Shown here: one piece after another, positions 1 through 9,859 of the stretch
Position numbering within the stretch: the first letter of the stretch is position 1
Layout: the number at the start of each line of letters is the position of its first letter
Assembly: GCF_009827335.1 (NCBI RefSeq)
Contig: NZ_WTYH01000001.1
Span: forward strand, 1,612,001 to 1,676,000
DNA length: 64,000 nt
Direction of reading: 5' to 3'
DNA from: Aurantiacibacter arachoides
GTDB lineage: Bacteria; Pseudomonadota; Alphaproteobacteria; Sphingomonadales; Sphingomonadaceae
Program-made: the position numbers and the translations under genes
Notes under the pieces: generated by a model
What the model was told of the DNA's origin: nothing
The model's input: the letters and a program-made list of their open reading frames with translations, nothing else
The model's database searches: none

Positions 1-1071
<1,071 letters not shown>

Positions 1072-1076
1072 TCGCG

Positions 1077-1334
1077 ATGGCTTTGCATTTCGAACTCGTC
1101 ACGCCGACAAAGCTGGTCCGGTCCGAGAATGTCCACATGGTGGTCGTTCCCGGCAGCGAAGGCGATTTCGGCGTGCTCGAAGGCCATGCCCCGGTGATGA
1201 GCACCGTGCGCGACGGCGCGATCGAGATCTACGCCACCCCGGGCAGCCAGCCCGAGCGGATCGAGGTGCGTGGCGGTTTTGCCGAAGTCGGCGAAAATGG
1301 CCTGACGGTGCTGGCGGAACACGTCGAGGGCTGA
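1077..1334 (+). CDS. atpC: F1 ATP synthase epsilon subunit, short form
   Basis: Central-stalk epsilon subunit of ATP synthase. The 85-residue product matches the N-terminal beta-sandwich only ([10 protein letters not shown], the [16 protein letters not shown] loop, then a [17 protein letters not shown] strand). The C-terminal two-helix domain that makes the E. coli protein about 139 residues and inhibits ATP hydrolysis is absent. Short epsilon subunits are known in alphaproteobacteria, where the zeta subunit takes over inhibition. It starts 5 bases after the atpD stop and is followed by a strong terminator, so it closes the atp operon. Confidence 0.96.
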   Translation: MALHFELVTPTKLVRSENVHMVVVPGSEGDFGVLEGHAPVMSTVRDGAIEIYATPGSQPERIEVRGGFAEVGENGLTVLAEHVEG

Positions 1335-1362
1335 CAATCATCTCCTTTTTTACGAGAACGTG

Positions 1363-1389
1363 AAGGGCGCCCGCAACGGCGCCCTTTTT
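1363..1389 (+). terminator. Rho-independent terminator after atpC
   Basis: A 7-bp GC stem (GGGCGCC, 1365-1371, with GGCGCCC, 1378-1384), a 6-base loop and five T residues. It lies 30 bases after the atpC stop and ends the atp operon. Confidence 0.9.
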
Positions 1390-1496
1390 CGTGCTTGGAC
1401 AGTGGGTTCGCGCAGGAAAGGACTTGCCTTCGCTGGGCCAGTCGCCAGACTGGATACAGCAGAAACCACCTCTAGTCCGCTTCGGGAGTCCACCAG

Positions 1497-3638
1497 ATGA
1501 AACTTCTTTCCACCAGTGCGCTGGCGCTTTGCCTGGCGCTCGCGGCGACCGCTGCCCCTCCCGCGCTTGCCCAGGATGCCGATGCCGTGACCAACACCGA
1601 ATTCGAAGCCGAGAACGATCCTTTCATCTGGCTGGAGGAAACCCGCAGCGACCGCGCACTGGAATGGGTGGGCCGCGAGAACGCGCGCACCGTGGCCGCG
1701 CTGGAGAGCGACCCGCGCTTCGAGGAATTGAAAGCAGAGGCGCTCGCCATCTTCGATGCGGAAGATCGCATTCCGGGCGTCGGCTTTACCCATTACGGGA
1801 TGGTCAATTTCTGGCAGGATGCAAACAACCCGAAGGGCATTCTGCGACGCACCACGCTGGAAAGCTGGCGCACCGATACGCCGGAATGGGAAACCATCCT
1901 CGACGTCGATGCCCTGGCGGCGGCGGAAGGCAAGGAATGGGTCTACCAGGGTTTCTCCTGCCTGCCGCCCAACGGCACGCGCTGCCTCGTCTCCCTGTCC
2001 GACGGCGGCAAGGATGCCAGCGTCGTGCGTGAATTCGATCTCGAAACCCTGTCCTTCGTCGAAGGCGGGTTCGAACTTCCCGAAAGCCAGGGCAGCGCGG
2101 ACTGGGTTGACCAGGATACACTGCTCGTCGGTCGCGACTTCGGAGAGGGCACCCTCACCGACAGTTTCTATCCCTTCACCACCCGCGAATGGCGACGCGG
2201 CACGCCCCTGTCAGAGGCGCGCGAGATCTTCCGGGGCGAAAGCGGCGACGTTTCCGCCGGCGCCTATCTGCTGCGCGACACGGCGGGCACCGTCCATGGC
2301 CGCATGGCCTATCGCGGACTCTCGTTCCATGAACGCGCCTATTACTTCGAGGTCGACGGCGAATGGGTGCCGCTGGAAATTCCCGCCAAGGCCGGGCCGG
2401 CGGGCATCGTGGATGGCCACATGCTGTTTTCCACCGACGTGGAATGGAACGACGGCACGCAGACCTTTCCCGCCGACTCCCTGATCGCCGTGGACCTGGA
2501 AGCGTTCAAGGCCGATCCCAACAATGTCACCCGCACGCTGGTGTGGGCACCGGGTGAGCGGCAGACGCGGCAGGGGTCGGCCTCCACCGCCAACAGCCTG
2601 TATGTCAGCCTGCTCGACAACGTGCGCGGCCAGGTGCTGAAGTTCGATTACGAGAACGGGGCCTGGCGCTCGCAGCGGATTGCGCTGCCGGAAAACGCCA
2701 CGGTCGGCATTGCCACCGCATCGGACGAAACCGACCAGATCATGTTCACCAGCACGGACTTCCTGTCGCCCGGCACCTACTACTACGCCGAGAACGGCGT
2801 GGACCCGGTGCCGGTCAAGGAAGCGCCGGCCCGCTTCGATGCGGAAGGCATGACGATCGAGCAGTACGAGGCAACCAGCGCGGACGGCACGCGCATCCCC
2901 TATTTCCTCGTGCGGCCGGCGGGCATGGAGATGGACGGCACGACGCCGACGCTGCTGTATGGCTACGGCGGCTTCCAGGTGTCGCAGGTGCCAAGCTACC
3001 TTGGCTCGACCGGCCGCATGTGGCTCGAACGCGGCGGTGCCTACGTGCTGGCGAACCTGCGCGGCGGCGGCGAGTTCGGGCCGGAATGGCACCAGGGCGC
3101 CATCCGCGAGAACAAGCAGCGCACGTGGGACGATTTCATCGCCGTGGGCGAGGACCTGGTGGAGCGCGGCATCACCAGCCCCGAACATCTCGGCGTGCAG
3201 GGCGGCAGCCAGGGCGGCCTGCTGGTGGGCACGGCCTTCACCCAGCGCCCCGACCTGTTCAACGCCGCGATCGTGCAGATCCCGCTGTTCGACATGCTGC
3301 GCTACCAATACATCGGCCGGGGCGCATCGTGGATCGGCGAATACGGCGACCCGCGCATTCCTGAACAGCGCGAATGGATCGAGCCCTATTCGCCCTATCA
3401 GGCGCTCAACAGCGGGGCGGACTTCCCGCGGGTGTTTTACGTCACGTCCACCGCTGATGATCGCACGCATCCCAGCCACGGGCGCAAGGCGGCCGCGCGC
3501 ATGGCGGCGAACGGCGACGATTACCTCTATTTCGAGGATACCACGGGCGGGCACTCCGGTGGCGTCGACAACGAACAGCGCGCCCGCCTGCGCGCCATGC
3601 AGATCGTCTACCTGATGCAGCAGTTGATGGACGACTAG
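1497..3638 (+). CDS. Exported prolyl oligopeptidase family (S9A) serine peptidase
   Basis: A 713-residue S9-family serine peptidase that cleaves peptides, typically after proline, probably in the periplasm. Residues 1-25 form a clear Sec signal peptide ending ALA-Q. The N-terminal half is the predicted beta-propeller that gates the active site; the C-terminal alpha/beta-hydrolase domain (from about 450) carries the nucleophile in GGSQGG (Ser571), the acid in STADDRTH (Asp654/655) and the base in GGHSGG (His686). The LRGGGEFGPEWH segment is also typical. Length fits the family (about 690-730). It is flanked by terminators and is probably monocistronic. Substrate cannot be told from sequence. 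Confidence 0.93.
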   Translation: MKLLSTSALALCLALAATAAPPALAQDADAVTNTEFEAENDPFIWLEETRSDRALEWVGRENARTVAALESDPRFEELKAEALAIFDAEDRIPGVGFTHYGMVNFWQDANNPKGILRRTTLESWRTDTPEWETILDVDALAAAEGKEWVYQGFSCLPPNGTRCLVSLSDGGKDASVVREFDLETLSFVEGGFELPESQGSADWVDQDTLLVGRDFGEGTLTDSFYPFTTREWRRGTPLSEAREIFRGESGDVSAGAYLLRDTAGTVHGRMAYRGLSFHERAYYFEVDGEWVPLEIPAKAGPAGIVDGHMLFSTDVEWNDGTQTFPADSLIAVDLEAFKADPNNVTRTLVWAPGERQTRQGSASTANSLYVSLLDNVRGQVLKFDYENGAWRSQRIALPENATVGIATASDETDQIMFTSTDFLSPGTYYYAENGVDPVPVKEAPARFDAEGMTIEQYEATSADGTRIPYFLVRPAGMEMDGTTPTLLYGYGGFQVSQVPSYLGSTGRMWLERGGAYVLANLRGGGEFGPEWHQGAIRENKQRTWDDFIAVGEDLVERGITSPEHLGVQGGSQGGLLVGTAFTQRPDLFNAAIVQIPLFDMLRYQYIGRGASWIGEYGDPRIPEQREWIEPYSPYQALNSGADFPRVFYVTSTADDRTHPSHGRKAAARMAANGDDYLYFEDTTGGHSGGVDNEQRARLRAMQIVYLMQQLMDD

Positions 3639-3665
3639 GCGGGGCGAACCTTCGCCTCCAAGCAG

Positions 3666-3706
3666 AAAAGGGGGCCGTAGCGGCGCGCTGCGGCCCCCTT
3701 TTTTTT
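3666..3706 (+). terminator. Rho-independent terminator after the S9 peptidase
   Basis: GGGGGCCG (3670-3677) pairs with CGGCCCCC (3691-3698), with an inner AGC/GCT extension, flanked by AAAA and eight T residues. It is about 30 bases after the peptidase stop. The A-run/T-run symmetry could also let it work for the opposing HNH gene. Confidence 0.9.
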
Positions 3707-3743
3707 CGACACGCCCCAGGCCACGTCCCCTGCCCTCCCAGCC

Positions 3744-4031
3744 TCAGGCCCGTTTGGGCCTTTGCGTAGGCGCATGGAAGTCGGGCGGCTTGTCGGCGAT
3801 CCAGCCGAGAAAGCGCACCAGTTCGGCATTGGCCAGCAACGGTTCGCGCGCGCCGCCAGCGCGGACAAGCTCGGCGTTGGTAAAGTTGGCATGGATGGCG
3901 CGGTGGCAGATGGGGTGGACGGGCACGGTTTCGCGCCCCTTCTTCGCCTTGGGCACGACATGATGCTGCTGCACCTTGCGGCCGAGGGGGCGGCTGCACA
4001 GCCAGCACAGACCGGCTTCGGACGCACCCAT
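3744..4031 (-). CDS. Small HNH-endonuclease-domain protein
   Basis: A 95-residue protein with a CxxC knuckle (Cys9, Cys12), an HHVVPK motif (His23-His24) and an ICHRAIH motif (Cys42, His43, His47). This is the ordered set of ligands of an HNH nuclease fold. The start is supported by AAGGAAG four bases before ATG. Such free-standing small HNH proteins are common in alphaproteobacterial chromosomes, and their DNA target and role are generally unknown. It stands alone, divergent from the following membrane-protein gene, with no restriction or phage genes nearby. Confidence 0.8.
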   Translation of the reverse strand: MGASEAGLCWLCSRPLGRKVQQHHVVPKAKKGRETVPVHPICHRAIHANFTNAELVRAGGAREPLLANAELVRFLGWIADKPPDFHAPTQRPKRA

Positions 4032-4069
4032 AAAACTTCCTTAACCATGAAGGTGCCAAGGCAGCCACG

Positions 4070-5611
4070 ATGCCGAGCCCGACCATGATGACAGCGCCAA
4101 CGGTGCCCGGCAAGCGCCGCTGGTCCGACGCCGTGATGTGCGGGGACGTGTTATGTTACGTCCTGCTCGCGCTGCTGGTCATCGCCACGCGCGGCATCTG
4201 GTTCGGCGATCCCGTCGCCGATTTCGACGAACAGCTCTACAGCTATATCGGCTGGCGCATGACCCAGCGCGAGCTGCCATTCGTCGACTGGTGGGACCGC
4301 AAGCCGTTCGGCCTGTTCGCCATTTTTGCCCTCAGCCACGCCCTGTTCGGCCCGGGGGCCCTTGCCTACCAGTTCGTGGGTGCACTGTTCGCCTTTGCCT
4401 CGGCCGTTCTGACCTATCGTCTGGCGCGCAAGCTCGCCAGCCGATCATCGGCCACCATCGCCGCCGCGATCCAGACCATGCTGATGTGCGCCTATGCCAG
4501 CTATTCGGCGCAAAGCGAGGTGTTCTTCCTGCCGCTGGTGCTGGGCATGGCGCTACTGCTGGTCGATGGAGACCACCCCCGCTTTACCCGGCGCGCGATG
4601 GTGGCAATGCTGCTTGGCGGCCTGGCGCTCCAGGTCAAATATACGGTTCTGCCACAATGCGTGTTCTTCGGATCGTGGGCGCTGTGGGTCGAACATCGAC
4701 GCGGGGCGGACCTGCGGACGCTGGCCGGCCGGGCCATACTGTTCGTGATGGCGGGCCTAATGCCGACAATCGCGGTGGGCCTGTTCTATCTCGCGGTCGG
4801 GCACTTTGACGCGTTTCTTCACGCCAACTTTTTCAGCTTCTTCAACAGGGACCCCGGGCCGGAAGGGCGCTGGGCGAGCGAGGACCTGATTGGCACGCTG
4901 CCGCTGTCGATGCTGGCGGCCTGTGGCTTCTATGCTGCCTTTCGCATGAAACGGCCTGAACCGATCGGCGTCTGGCTGTTTTTCGCCGGCTGGTCGCTGG
5001 CGGGGTTGGCATCGGTGTTCCTCCCGCGCGAGATCTATCTTTATTACTACGCCGCGCTCAGCGCACCCGTGGCCTTGGTCGCGGTGCCCATTCTGGATCG
5101 GACCGGCCCCTTGCGCGCTTACCCCGGCGTGGTGCTGACCTTGTCGCTTGCGCTGCTTCTCCAGATGCCGCAGCGCGCGCGGGAATCGCAGGACGAGCGG
5201 CAGGCGGCCAATGCCCTCGCAGCAGCTATTGCTCCTCATGTCTCGGGTTCGCGCTGTCTATGGCTGTGGGATGGGCCAACGGCGCTGTACCGCATGACCC
5301 GCAGCTGCGTCCCTACCGCCTACGTCTATCCCGATCACCTCAACAATTCCCTGGAGGATGGCGCGCTGCCCGTCGACCAGGTGCAGGAGGTTGCACGCGT
5401 GCTCGCCACGCGGCCCGGGGTGATCGTCACCGCGGACCGCCCGATGACGTTGCAGAATGAAACCGCCGAATATCTCGTGGAGGGCGCCCTCGCCGCCCAT
5501 TACGAGCGCGGGGTGACGGTGCCCATGCACGGCCGGCAGATCACCGCGTGGACCCGGAAAGATCCTTCGCGCGGCCCCGCCACCACAGCCACAGGCCCGA
5601 GCCCACGATAA
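4070..5611 (+). CDS. GT-C-type polytopic glycosyltransferase-like membrane protein
   Basis: A 513-residue integral membrane protein with roughly ten hydrophobic segments and a C-terminal soluble tail. After the first membrane segment it has a DFDEQLYSYIG stretch and a DWWDRKPFGLF stretch. The acidic pair in the first periplasmic loop and the W-x-x-KP motif resemble ArnT/PMT-type GT-C enzymes, which move a sugar from a polyprenyl-phosphate donor to lipid or protein outside the inner membrane. The substrate is unknown. No polyprenyl-sugar synthase is adjacent. Its last 71 bases overlap the convergent DMT transporter gene. Confidence 0.72.
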   Translation: MPSPTMMTAPTVPGKRRWSDAVMCGDVLCYVLLALLVIATRGIWFGDPVADFDEQLYSYIGWRMTQRELPFVDWWDRKPFGLFAIFALSHALFGPGALAYQFVGALFAFASAVLTYRLARKLASRSSATIAAAIQTMLMCAYASYSAQSEVFFLPLVLGMALLLVDGDHPRFTRRAMVAMLLGGLALQVKYTVLPQCVFFGSWALWVEHRRGADLRTLAGRAILFVMAGLMPTIAVGLFYLAVGHFDAFLHANFFSFFNRDPGPEGRWASEDLIGTLPLSMLAACGFYAAFRMKRPEPIGVWLFFAGWSLAGLASVFLPREIYLYYYAALSAPVALVAVPILDRTGPLRAYPGVVLTLSLALLLQMPQRARESQDERQAANALAAAIAPHVSGSRCLWLWDGPTALYRMTRSCVPTAYVYPDHLNNSLEDGALPVDQVQEVARVLATRPGVIVTADRPMTLQNETAEYLVEGALAAHYERGVTVPMHGRQITAWTRKDPSRGPATTATGPSPR

Positions 5612-6443
5612 GCGCAGCGCCCAGCATTGCGATGGCATCGGGCGCCTCGTCGAAGAACACCCATGCAAGGGACGTGGCCACCAGCAGCTGGCCATAGGTC
5701 ATCGGTGCCACTGTGGCCGCGCCCGCGCGCTCTGTGCCCTTGAACACCAGCCAGTGGGCCGCCGTGGCGGAACAGGCGACAAAGGCAACGCGGGCCAGCA
5801 CATGCCATTCGGGCCAATAGAGGGCGAACCGTGGATCGCCCGACGCCGCGCCCGCGCCGGCCGCTAGCATCAGCACCAGGGCCCCACCGCATGCAACATA
5901 GGCCTGCGCGGCAAGCACGCTGCCCACGCCGCGTACCGCCCGGTTAGCGGTCATCAGCACGGCCATGGCGAGGGCACTCAACAACGGCAGCAGCGCGGCA
6001 ACGCCGATGGCGGCAAAGTTGGGCCGCAGGATGATCAGCACACCCACAAACGCGACCAGGGTAGCTGCCACGGTGGCCCAGCGAAGCCGTTCCCCTAGGA
6101 AGAGGGCCGCCAGCAGGGCGGTGAACATCGGCTGCGTAAAGGTGATCGCCACGGCATCGGCCAGCGGCATCAGCCAGATGCTGCCGAAAAACGCCAGCGT
6201 TGCTGTCGCCACGGCCGCGCCACGTAAAAGCTGCACGCGCAGCTTGGGAATGCTGGTAAAGGGCGCGGAGCCCTCGCGCGCGAACAGGATCGCAGACAGG
6301 CCAATGGCGCCCAGGACATAGCGAAAGGCCGCCACCGCCGGCGGTGTCCACTGGTCGGCAATACCCTTGATGATCGCGTCGCCCAAGGACAGCAAGCAGA
6401 AGCCGGCCAGGGCATAGAGCAGTCCGGCCCGATCGGACTGCAT
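5541..6443 (-). CDS. DMT-superfamily (EamA) transporter
   Basis: About 300 residues with ten predicted membrane helices in two EamA repeats. The first repeat begins LLYALAGFCLLSLGDAIIKG; the two repeats carry IWLMPLADAVAITFTQPMF and APMTYGQLLVATSLAW. It probably exports metabolites such as amino acids or nucleobases; the substrate is not predictable. The frame stays open up to 6548, but the ATG at 6443 is preceded by AGGA and gives the family's usual length; 6464 is an alternative. The 3' end overlaps the convergent GT-C-like gene, whose stop codon lies inside this frame. Confidence 0.85.
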   Translation of the reverse strand: MQSDRAGLLYALAGFCLLSLGDAIIKGIADQWTPPAVAAFRYVLGAIGLSAILFAREGSAPFTSIPKLRVQLLRGAAVATATLAFFGSIWLMPLADAVAITFTQPMFTALLAALFLGERLRWATVAATLVAFVGVLIILRPNFAAIGVAALLPLLSALAMAVLMTANRAVRGVGSVLAAQAYVACGGALVLMLAAGAGAASGDPRFALYWPEWHVLARVAFVACSATAAHWLVFKGTERAGAATVAPMTYGQLLVATSLAWVFFDEAPDAIAMLGAALIVGSGLWLWWRGRAKDLSGSTR

Positions 6444-6529
6444 TGATTCCTGGGGATGCTTCATGAGCATGCCAGTAGAGGCCGTGCTCGATCCCGCAAG
6501 CGGTATATCGCACCCTATTCGTGACCCGT

Positions 6530-6545
6530 TTAGCGCGGAATTAAC
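6530..6545 (+). promoter_or_regulatory. CtrA-like site (TTAG-N7-TTAAC)
   Basis: TTAG, seven bases, then TTAAC matches the alphaproteobacterial CtrA consensus TTAA-N7-TTAAC with one mismatch. It sits 25 bases before the sulfatase-like gene, in the divergent gap with the DMT transporter. Pattern match only; binding is inferred. Confidence 0.3.
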
Positions 6546-6569
6546 CATGCCGCTTCTAGAGCGCTGGCC

Positions 6570-8192
6570 ATGGTTTTCTCTGCCGCTGCCAGTTCCGTTG
6601 CGCGAAAATTCGTGCGCTCGTCACCTTGCCCAGCGCGGTGGTTGCTGTTCGCGGCCAGCCTCGCTGCCGGTCTGGCCGGGTTCTTCAACCTGCTCAACTA
6701 CCATGCTTATCCCCTCTTCCGCCCCGAGGTCGCAGTCGTCGTCGCCGGGATTGTGGCGGTGGCGTTCGTCTTGGCCGCGCTGCGCGGCGCTATCGGGTCG
6801 CTTCTCGGCGCTGTGATGACCGGGCTGGTCGTCGCCATCGCTGCGGACCTGTCTGCCGAGATCGATCTGGGCTGGTTCTACGCTTTGTGGCTTGTTCTGG
6901 CCGTGATCGCGTTTCTCGCAGAACCTCTGCTGTTGAAGATGGCTCTCGCCATGTTCGGCACCGTGGCCTTGTTCCAGTTTGTTACTTTGACGACAGGCTT
7001 AGGTGCGCCCGTGCGGCCGGACAATTCGGCACGCGTCCTGCAATCCGGCGATCGCCCGATGACGGATCGCCCGGCCATCGTTCACCTCGTCCTCGATTCA
7101 TACCTTGGTCTTGGGGGAATGGACCTCGGCCCGGAGCACTACACGCAGCTGCGGGCCGAGCAGTCTGCATTTTTTGCGCAGCGTGGTTTCCAGACCTATC
7201 CCGGGGCCTACAGCCGTCACGTCAAGACGGTGAATTCGTTGCCGTACCTGTTCTCATACGGAACCGCCCCGTTCGGTGAGGGCGGCGTCGACGTGCAATA
7301 TGCCGTTGCTGACGAGCTTGCCTATTTCACCGATCTGGATACCCGGGGCTACCGCACCAGCGTGCTCCAGCCGACCTACCTCGACATGTGCGTCAACCAG
7401 CCGTTGACGCGTTGCCGCAAGTACGAGCGATCCGATCTGGCCGCATTGTTGGATACTGACCTGACGGCTGTCGAACGCGCCCGGATCATGGGGTTTACGC
7501 TTCTGCAATTGACCGGCTTCCCCAGCCGTGCGGCGGAGGCACTGCAACTGGCTGCCAATGACGCTTTCGAGCTCACCGGCCGCCGTCCCTACAATCGGGC
7601 GAAATTGCTGCCGCTCGCCGCTGTCCGGCAATTCGACCGTTTCATCGACGAATTGCCTGACCTGCAACGGGGAAAGGCGCGTGTGGCGCATCTGTTGCTT
7701 CCCCACGATCCCTACATCCTCGATCCGCAATGCCGAGCAAAGCCCGAACGTGAGTGGCTTGACGAGCATGGCCCAGGCACACCCGCCGCGCGTGAACGTG
7801 CCTACGCCGATCAGGTCCGCTGCGTCCAGGGGAAGATTGCTGCAATGCTGGACGCGCTGGATCGAACCGCCGCCGGGCGGGAGGCGATCGTGCTGATCCA
7901 TGGCGATCACGGTTCGCGCATTTCCCCCTATGTGCCATACATCGGGGGGCCACAGCTGACCGACCGCGAATTGCTGATGGCCCACTCGGCATTCTTTGCC
8001 ATTCGCGTTCCCGGCGAGCCGGCGGCTGAGCTCGCAGGCAGTTACGCGCTGGAAACCCTCATGGCAGACTTCCGCGCCCGCGATTTCCGCTCCGCGCCGC
8101 GCCCCCTCGCCGCACGCCCCGCCATGCTGCTCATGAATGCCAGATCCGTCCCCACCGAACGCCGCGCCTTGCCCGTTCCGGTGCGCAATTAA
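6570..8192 (+). CDS. Membrane-anchored sulfatase / alkaline-phosphatase-superfamily protein
   Basis: A 540-residue protein with about five N-terminal membrane helices (residues 22-142) and a periplasmic alkaline-phosphatase-superfamily domain from about 168. Visible superfamily marks are the first metal strand VHLVLDSY (Asp176), a KTVNSLPYLFS segment where the Thr/Ser nucleophile of sulfatases and phosphoethanolamine transferases sits (Thr220 likely), the HLLLPHDPY strand (from His374), and IVLIHGDHGSR (Asp446, His447). This architecture fits a phosphoglycerol or phosphoethanolamine transferase-like enzyme or a sulfatase acting on envelope glycans. The next two genes (small YLDPATGS protein, NoeA-like methyltransferase) look like its partners. 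Exact substrate unknown. Confidence 0.82.
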   Translation: MVFSAAASSVARKFVRSSPCPARWLLFAASLAAGLAGFFNLLNYHAYPLFRPEVAVVVAGIVAVAFVLAALRGAIGSLLGAVMTGLVVAIAADLSAEIDLGWFYALWLVLAVIAFLAEPLLLKMALAMFGTVALFQFVTLTTGLGAPVRPDNSARVLQSGDRPMTDRPAIVHLVLDSYLGLGGMDLGPEHYTQLRAEQSAFFAQRGFQTYPGAYSRHVKTVNSLPYLFSYGTAPFGEGGVDVQYAVADELAYFTDLDTRGYRTSVLQPTYLDMCVNQPLTRCRKYERSDLAALLDTDLTAVERARIMGFTLLQLTGFPSRAAEALQLAANDAFELTGRRPYNRAKLLPLAAVRQFDRFIDELPDLQRGKARVAHLLLPHDPYILDPQCRAKPEREWLDEHGPGTPAARERAYADQVRCVQGKIAAMLDALDRTAAGREAIVLIHGDHGSRISPYVPYIGGPQLTDRELLMAHSAFFAIRVPGEPAAELAGSYALETLMADFRARDFRSAPRPLAARPAMLLMNARSVPTERRALPVPVRN

Positions 8193-8261
8193 CCGTTTGT
8201 AAGGCAAAATGCTTCACATCCTGCAAAGCGAAATCGCGTCTTTCAATCCCGAGGAATTACG

Positions 8262-8477
8262 ATGAAAGCCAAGACCCTGATCTCCTTGACCGGCCTTGTT
8301 GCGATGCTGAGCGTCGCCGCGCCGGCGCATGCCTATCTCGATCCTGCGACGGGCAGCATCATATTGCAGGCAGTCATCGGCGGCATTGCCGGCGCCACTT
8401 TGTTTTTCCGGACGCAGCTTTATCGCGTGAAGAGCTTCTTCGTGCGCGACCGCAAGGCCGGGGCCAACGAAGAGTGA
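8262..8477 (+). CDS. Small exported/membrane YLDPATGS protein
   Basis: A 71-residue protein with a signal-like N-terminus (SVAAPAHA at 19-26), directly followed by YLDPATGS and then one hydrophobic segment (IILQAVIGGIAGATLFF) and a basic tail (YRVKSFFVRDRK). I recognise the Y-L-D-P-[AG]-T-G-S motif from a widespread family of small uncharacterised proteins. AGGAATT lies upstream of the start. It is between the sulfatase-like gene and the methyltransferase, and its stop overlaps the methyltransferase GTG start by four bases, so expression of those two is probably coupled. It may be an anchoring or chaperone subunit; no function is established. Confidence 0.8.
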   Translation: MKAKTLISLTGLVAMLSVAAPAHAYLDPATGSIILQAVIGGIAGATLFFRTQLYRVKSFFVRDRKAGANEE

Positions 8478-9859
8478 GCGTTCCAGCCTACATCGAGCCG
8501 GGATCGTTCCGCGATCCGGGGGGGCGCATCTATGTTGCCGACCAACGCATCCTGCGCGCGGTGATGCCGTCCGCAGCGCCGGCATTCGAGAAAGCGGAGA
8601 GCGAGGGTATCCTGCGCCGCCTTTCCGACGCGGGCAAACTGGTGGACTATTCCGCGGTGTCGAACGACGTTCTGCCTGACGTGGCGGCTGCCCACATACT
8701 CGAGCATCCGCGTGTGCCTTTCGTATCGTACCCCTACGAATGGAGCTTCTCGCTGCACAAGGCCGCAGCCCTGTTCCATCTGGATTTCCACCTCGACCTG
8801 CTCGAAGCCGGGTTCACGCTGTCGGATGCCACTGCCTACAATGTCCAGTTCGATGGCACGCGGCCCTTCTTCATCGATCACCTTTCGATCCGCCCCTACC
8901 AGGACGGCGAAATCTGGGCCGGACATCGGCAGTTCTGCATGCAGTTTCTCAATCCGCTGCTGATGTGGTCGGCATTGGAAACGCAGCCCAATCACTGGTT
9001 CCGCGGCAATCTGGAGGGCATTGCACCTGAAGATCTCTCGCGGTTGCTGCCGATGCGCAAAAAGCTGGGCTGGACCGTCATGACCCATGTCGTCGCCCAG
9101 GCTGCGATGCAGAACCGGTCGGTCAAGGCTGCGCAGGGTTCCGCCAAATATCGCCAAACGCGCCTGCCCCTGCACGCCATGAAGGGCATGCTGGACGGTC
9201 TGCGGCGGGCGATCGCTGGTCTCAACGTTCCATCCCACGCCACGGTCTGGGGCGATTATGCCGGGCGAAACAGCTATCAGAGCGAAGAAGCGCGCGCGAA
9301 GGCCGCCTTCGTCGCCGAGATGACCAGCGCCAGCAAACCAGACCTGCTGTTCGATATCGGTTGCAACAGCGGGGACTATTCCAAGGTTGCCCTGGAAAGC
9401 GGTGCCGGGCGCGTCGTCGGCTTCGATTTCGATCACGCGGCACTGGAACTGGCGTATGACCGCGCGCGTCAGGAAGAGCTCGCATTCCTACCGCTTTGGC
9501 TGGATGCCGCTAACCCAAGTCCCGCGCAGGGCTGGGGGCAGGCTGAGCGCAAGGGCTTTGGTGAACGGGCAAGCGCCGATGCTCTGGTCGCACTTGCATT
9601 CATCCATCACATCGCCATCGGCCGCAACGTGCCGCTCGACATGGCGACGGACTGGCTGACCGCGCTGGCACCCACCGGTGTCATCGAGTTTCCGCACAAG
9701 TCCGATCCCATGGTGCAAACGCTCTTGTCGCAGCGCGACGATATCTTTCCGGTTTACGACAACGCGCACTTTGCCAGCCTGCTTTCGCAACGCGCACGGA
9801 TAGTGAAGCAGGTGGAGGTGCTGCCGACCCGGACGCTTTACTGGTACGAGCGCCACTGA
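8474..9859 (+). CDS. NoeA-like two-domain SAM-dependent methyltransferase
   Basis: A 461-residue protein. The C-terminal half is a class I methyltransferase with the SAM-binding motif LFDIGCNSG (about 292-300), an acidic motif VVGFDFDH and a post-motif ALAFIHHIAIG. The N-terminal half has SLHKAAALFHLDF, then SDATAYNVQF (117-126) and FFIDHLS (132-138). I recognise this layout from proteins annotated as related to nodulation protein NoeA. The D-A-x-x-x-N followed by an I-D pair also resembles the catalytic-loop and metal-binding aspartate order of kinase folds. Start is GTG, overlapping the stop of the small YLDPATGS gene. Substrate unknown; an envelope glycolipid or glycan intermediate is a guess from context. 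Confidence 0.8.
   Translation: MSVPAYIEPGSFRDPGGRIYVADQRILRAVMPSAAPAFEKAESEGILRRLSDAGKLVDYSAVSNDVLPDVAAAHILEHPRVPFVSYPYEWSFSLHKAAALFHLDFHLDLLEAGFTLSDATAYNVQFDGTRPFFIDHLSIRPYQDGEIWAGHRQFCMQFLNPLLMWSALETQPNHWFRGNLEGIAPEDLSRLLPMRKKLGWTVMTHVVAQAAMQNRSVKAAQGSAKYRQTRLPLHAMKGMLDGLRRAIAGLNVPSHATVWGDYAGRNSYQSEEARAKAAFVAEMTSASKPDLLFDIGCNSGDYSKVALESGAGRVVGFDFDHAALELAYDRARQEELAFLPLWLDAANPSPAQGWGQAERKGFGERASADALVALAFIHHIAIGRNVPLDMATDWLTALAPTGVIEFPHKSDPMVQTLLSQRDDIFPVYDNAHFASLLSQRARIVKQVEVLPTRTLYWYERH

Noticed and set aside
2211..3554. Long open frame antisense to the S9 peptidase (447 codons)
   Set aside because: Its translation is low-complexity, His/Arg/Ala-rich and without domain pattern; it is the shadow expected from GC-rich third positions of the real gene.
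3744..4031. HNH protein as part of a restriction or phage system
   Set aside because: No methyltransferase, terminase or other phage/defence gene is adjacent; it is flanked by housekeeping-type genes.
6570..8192. Calling the sulfatase-like protein a lipoteichoic acid synthase
   Set aside because: The five-helix plus sulfatase-domain layout is similar, but Gram-negative context and divergent motifs do not justify that name.
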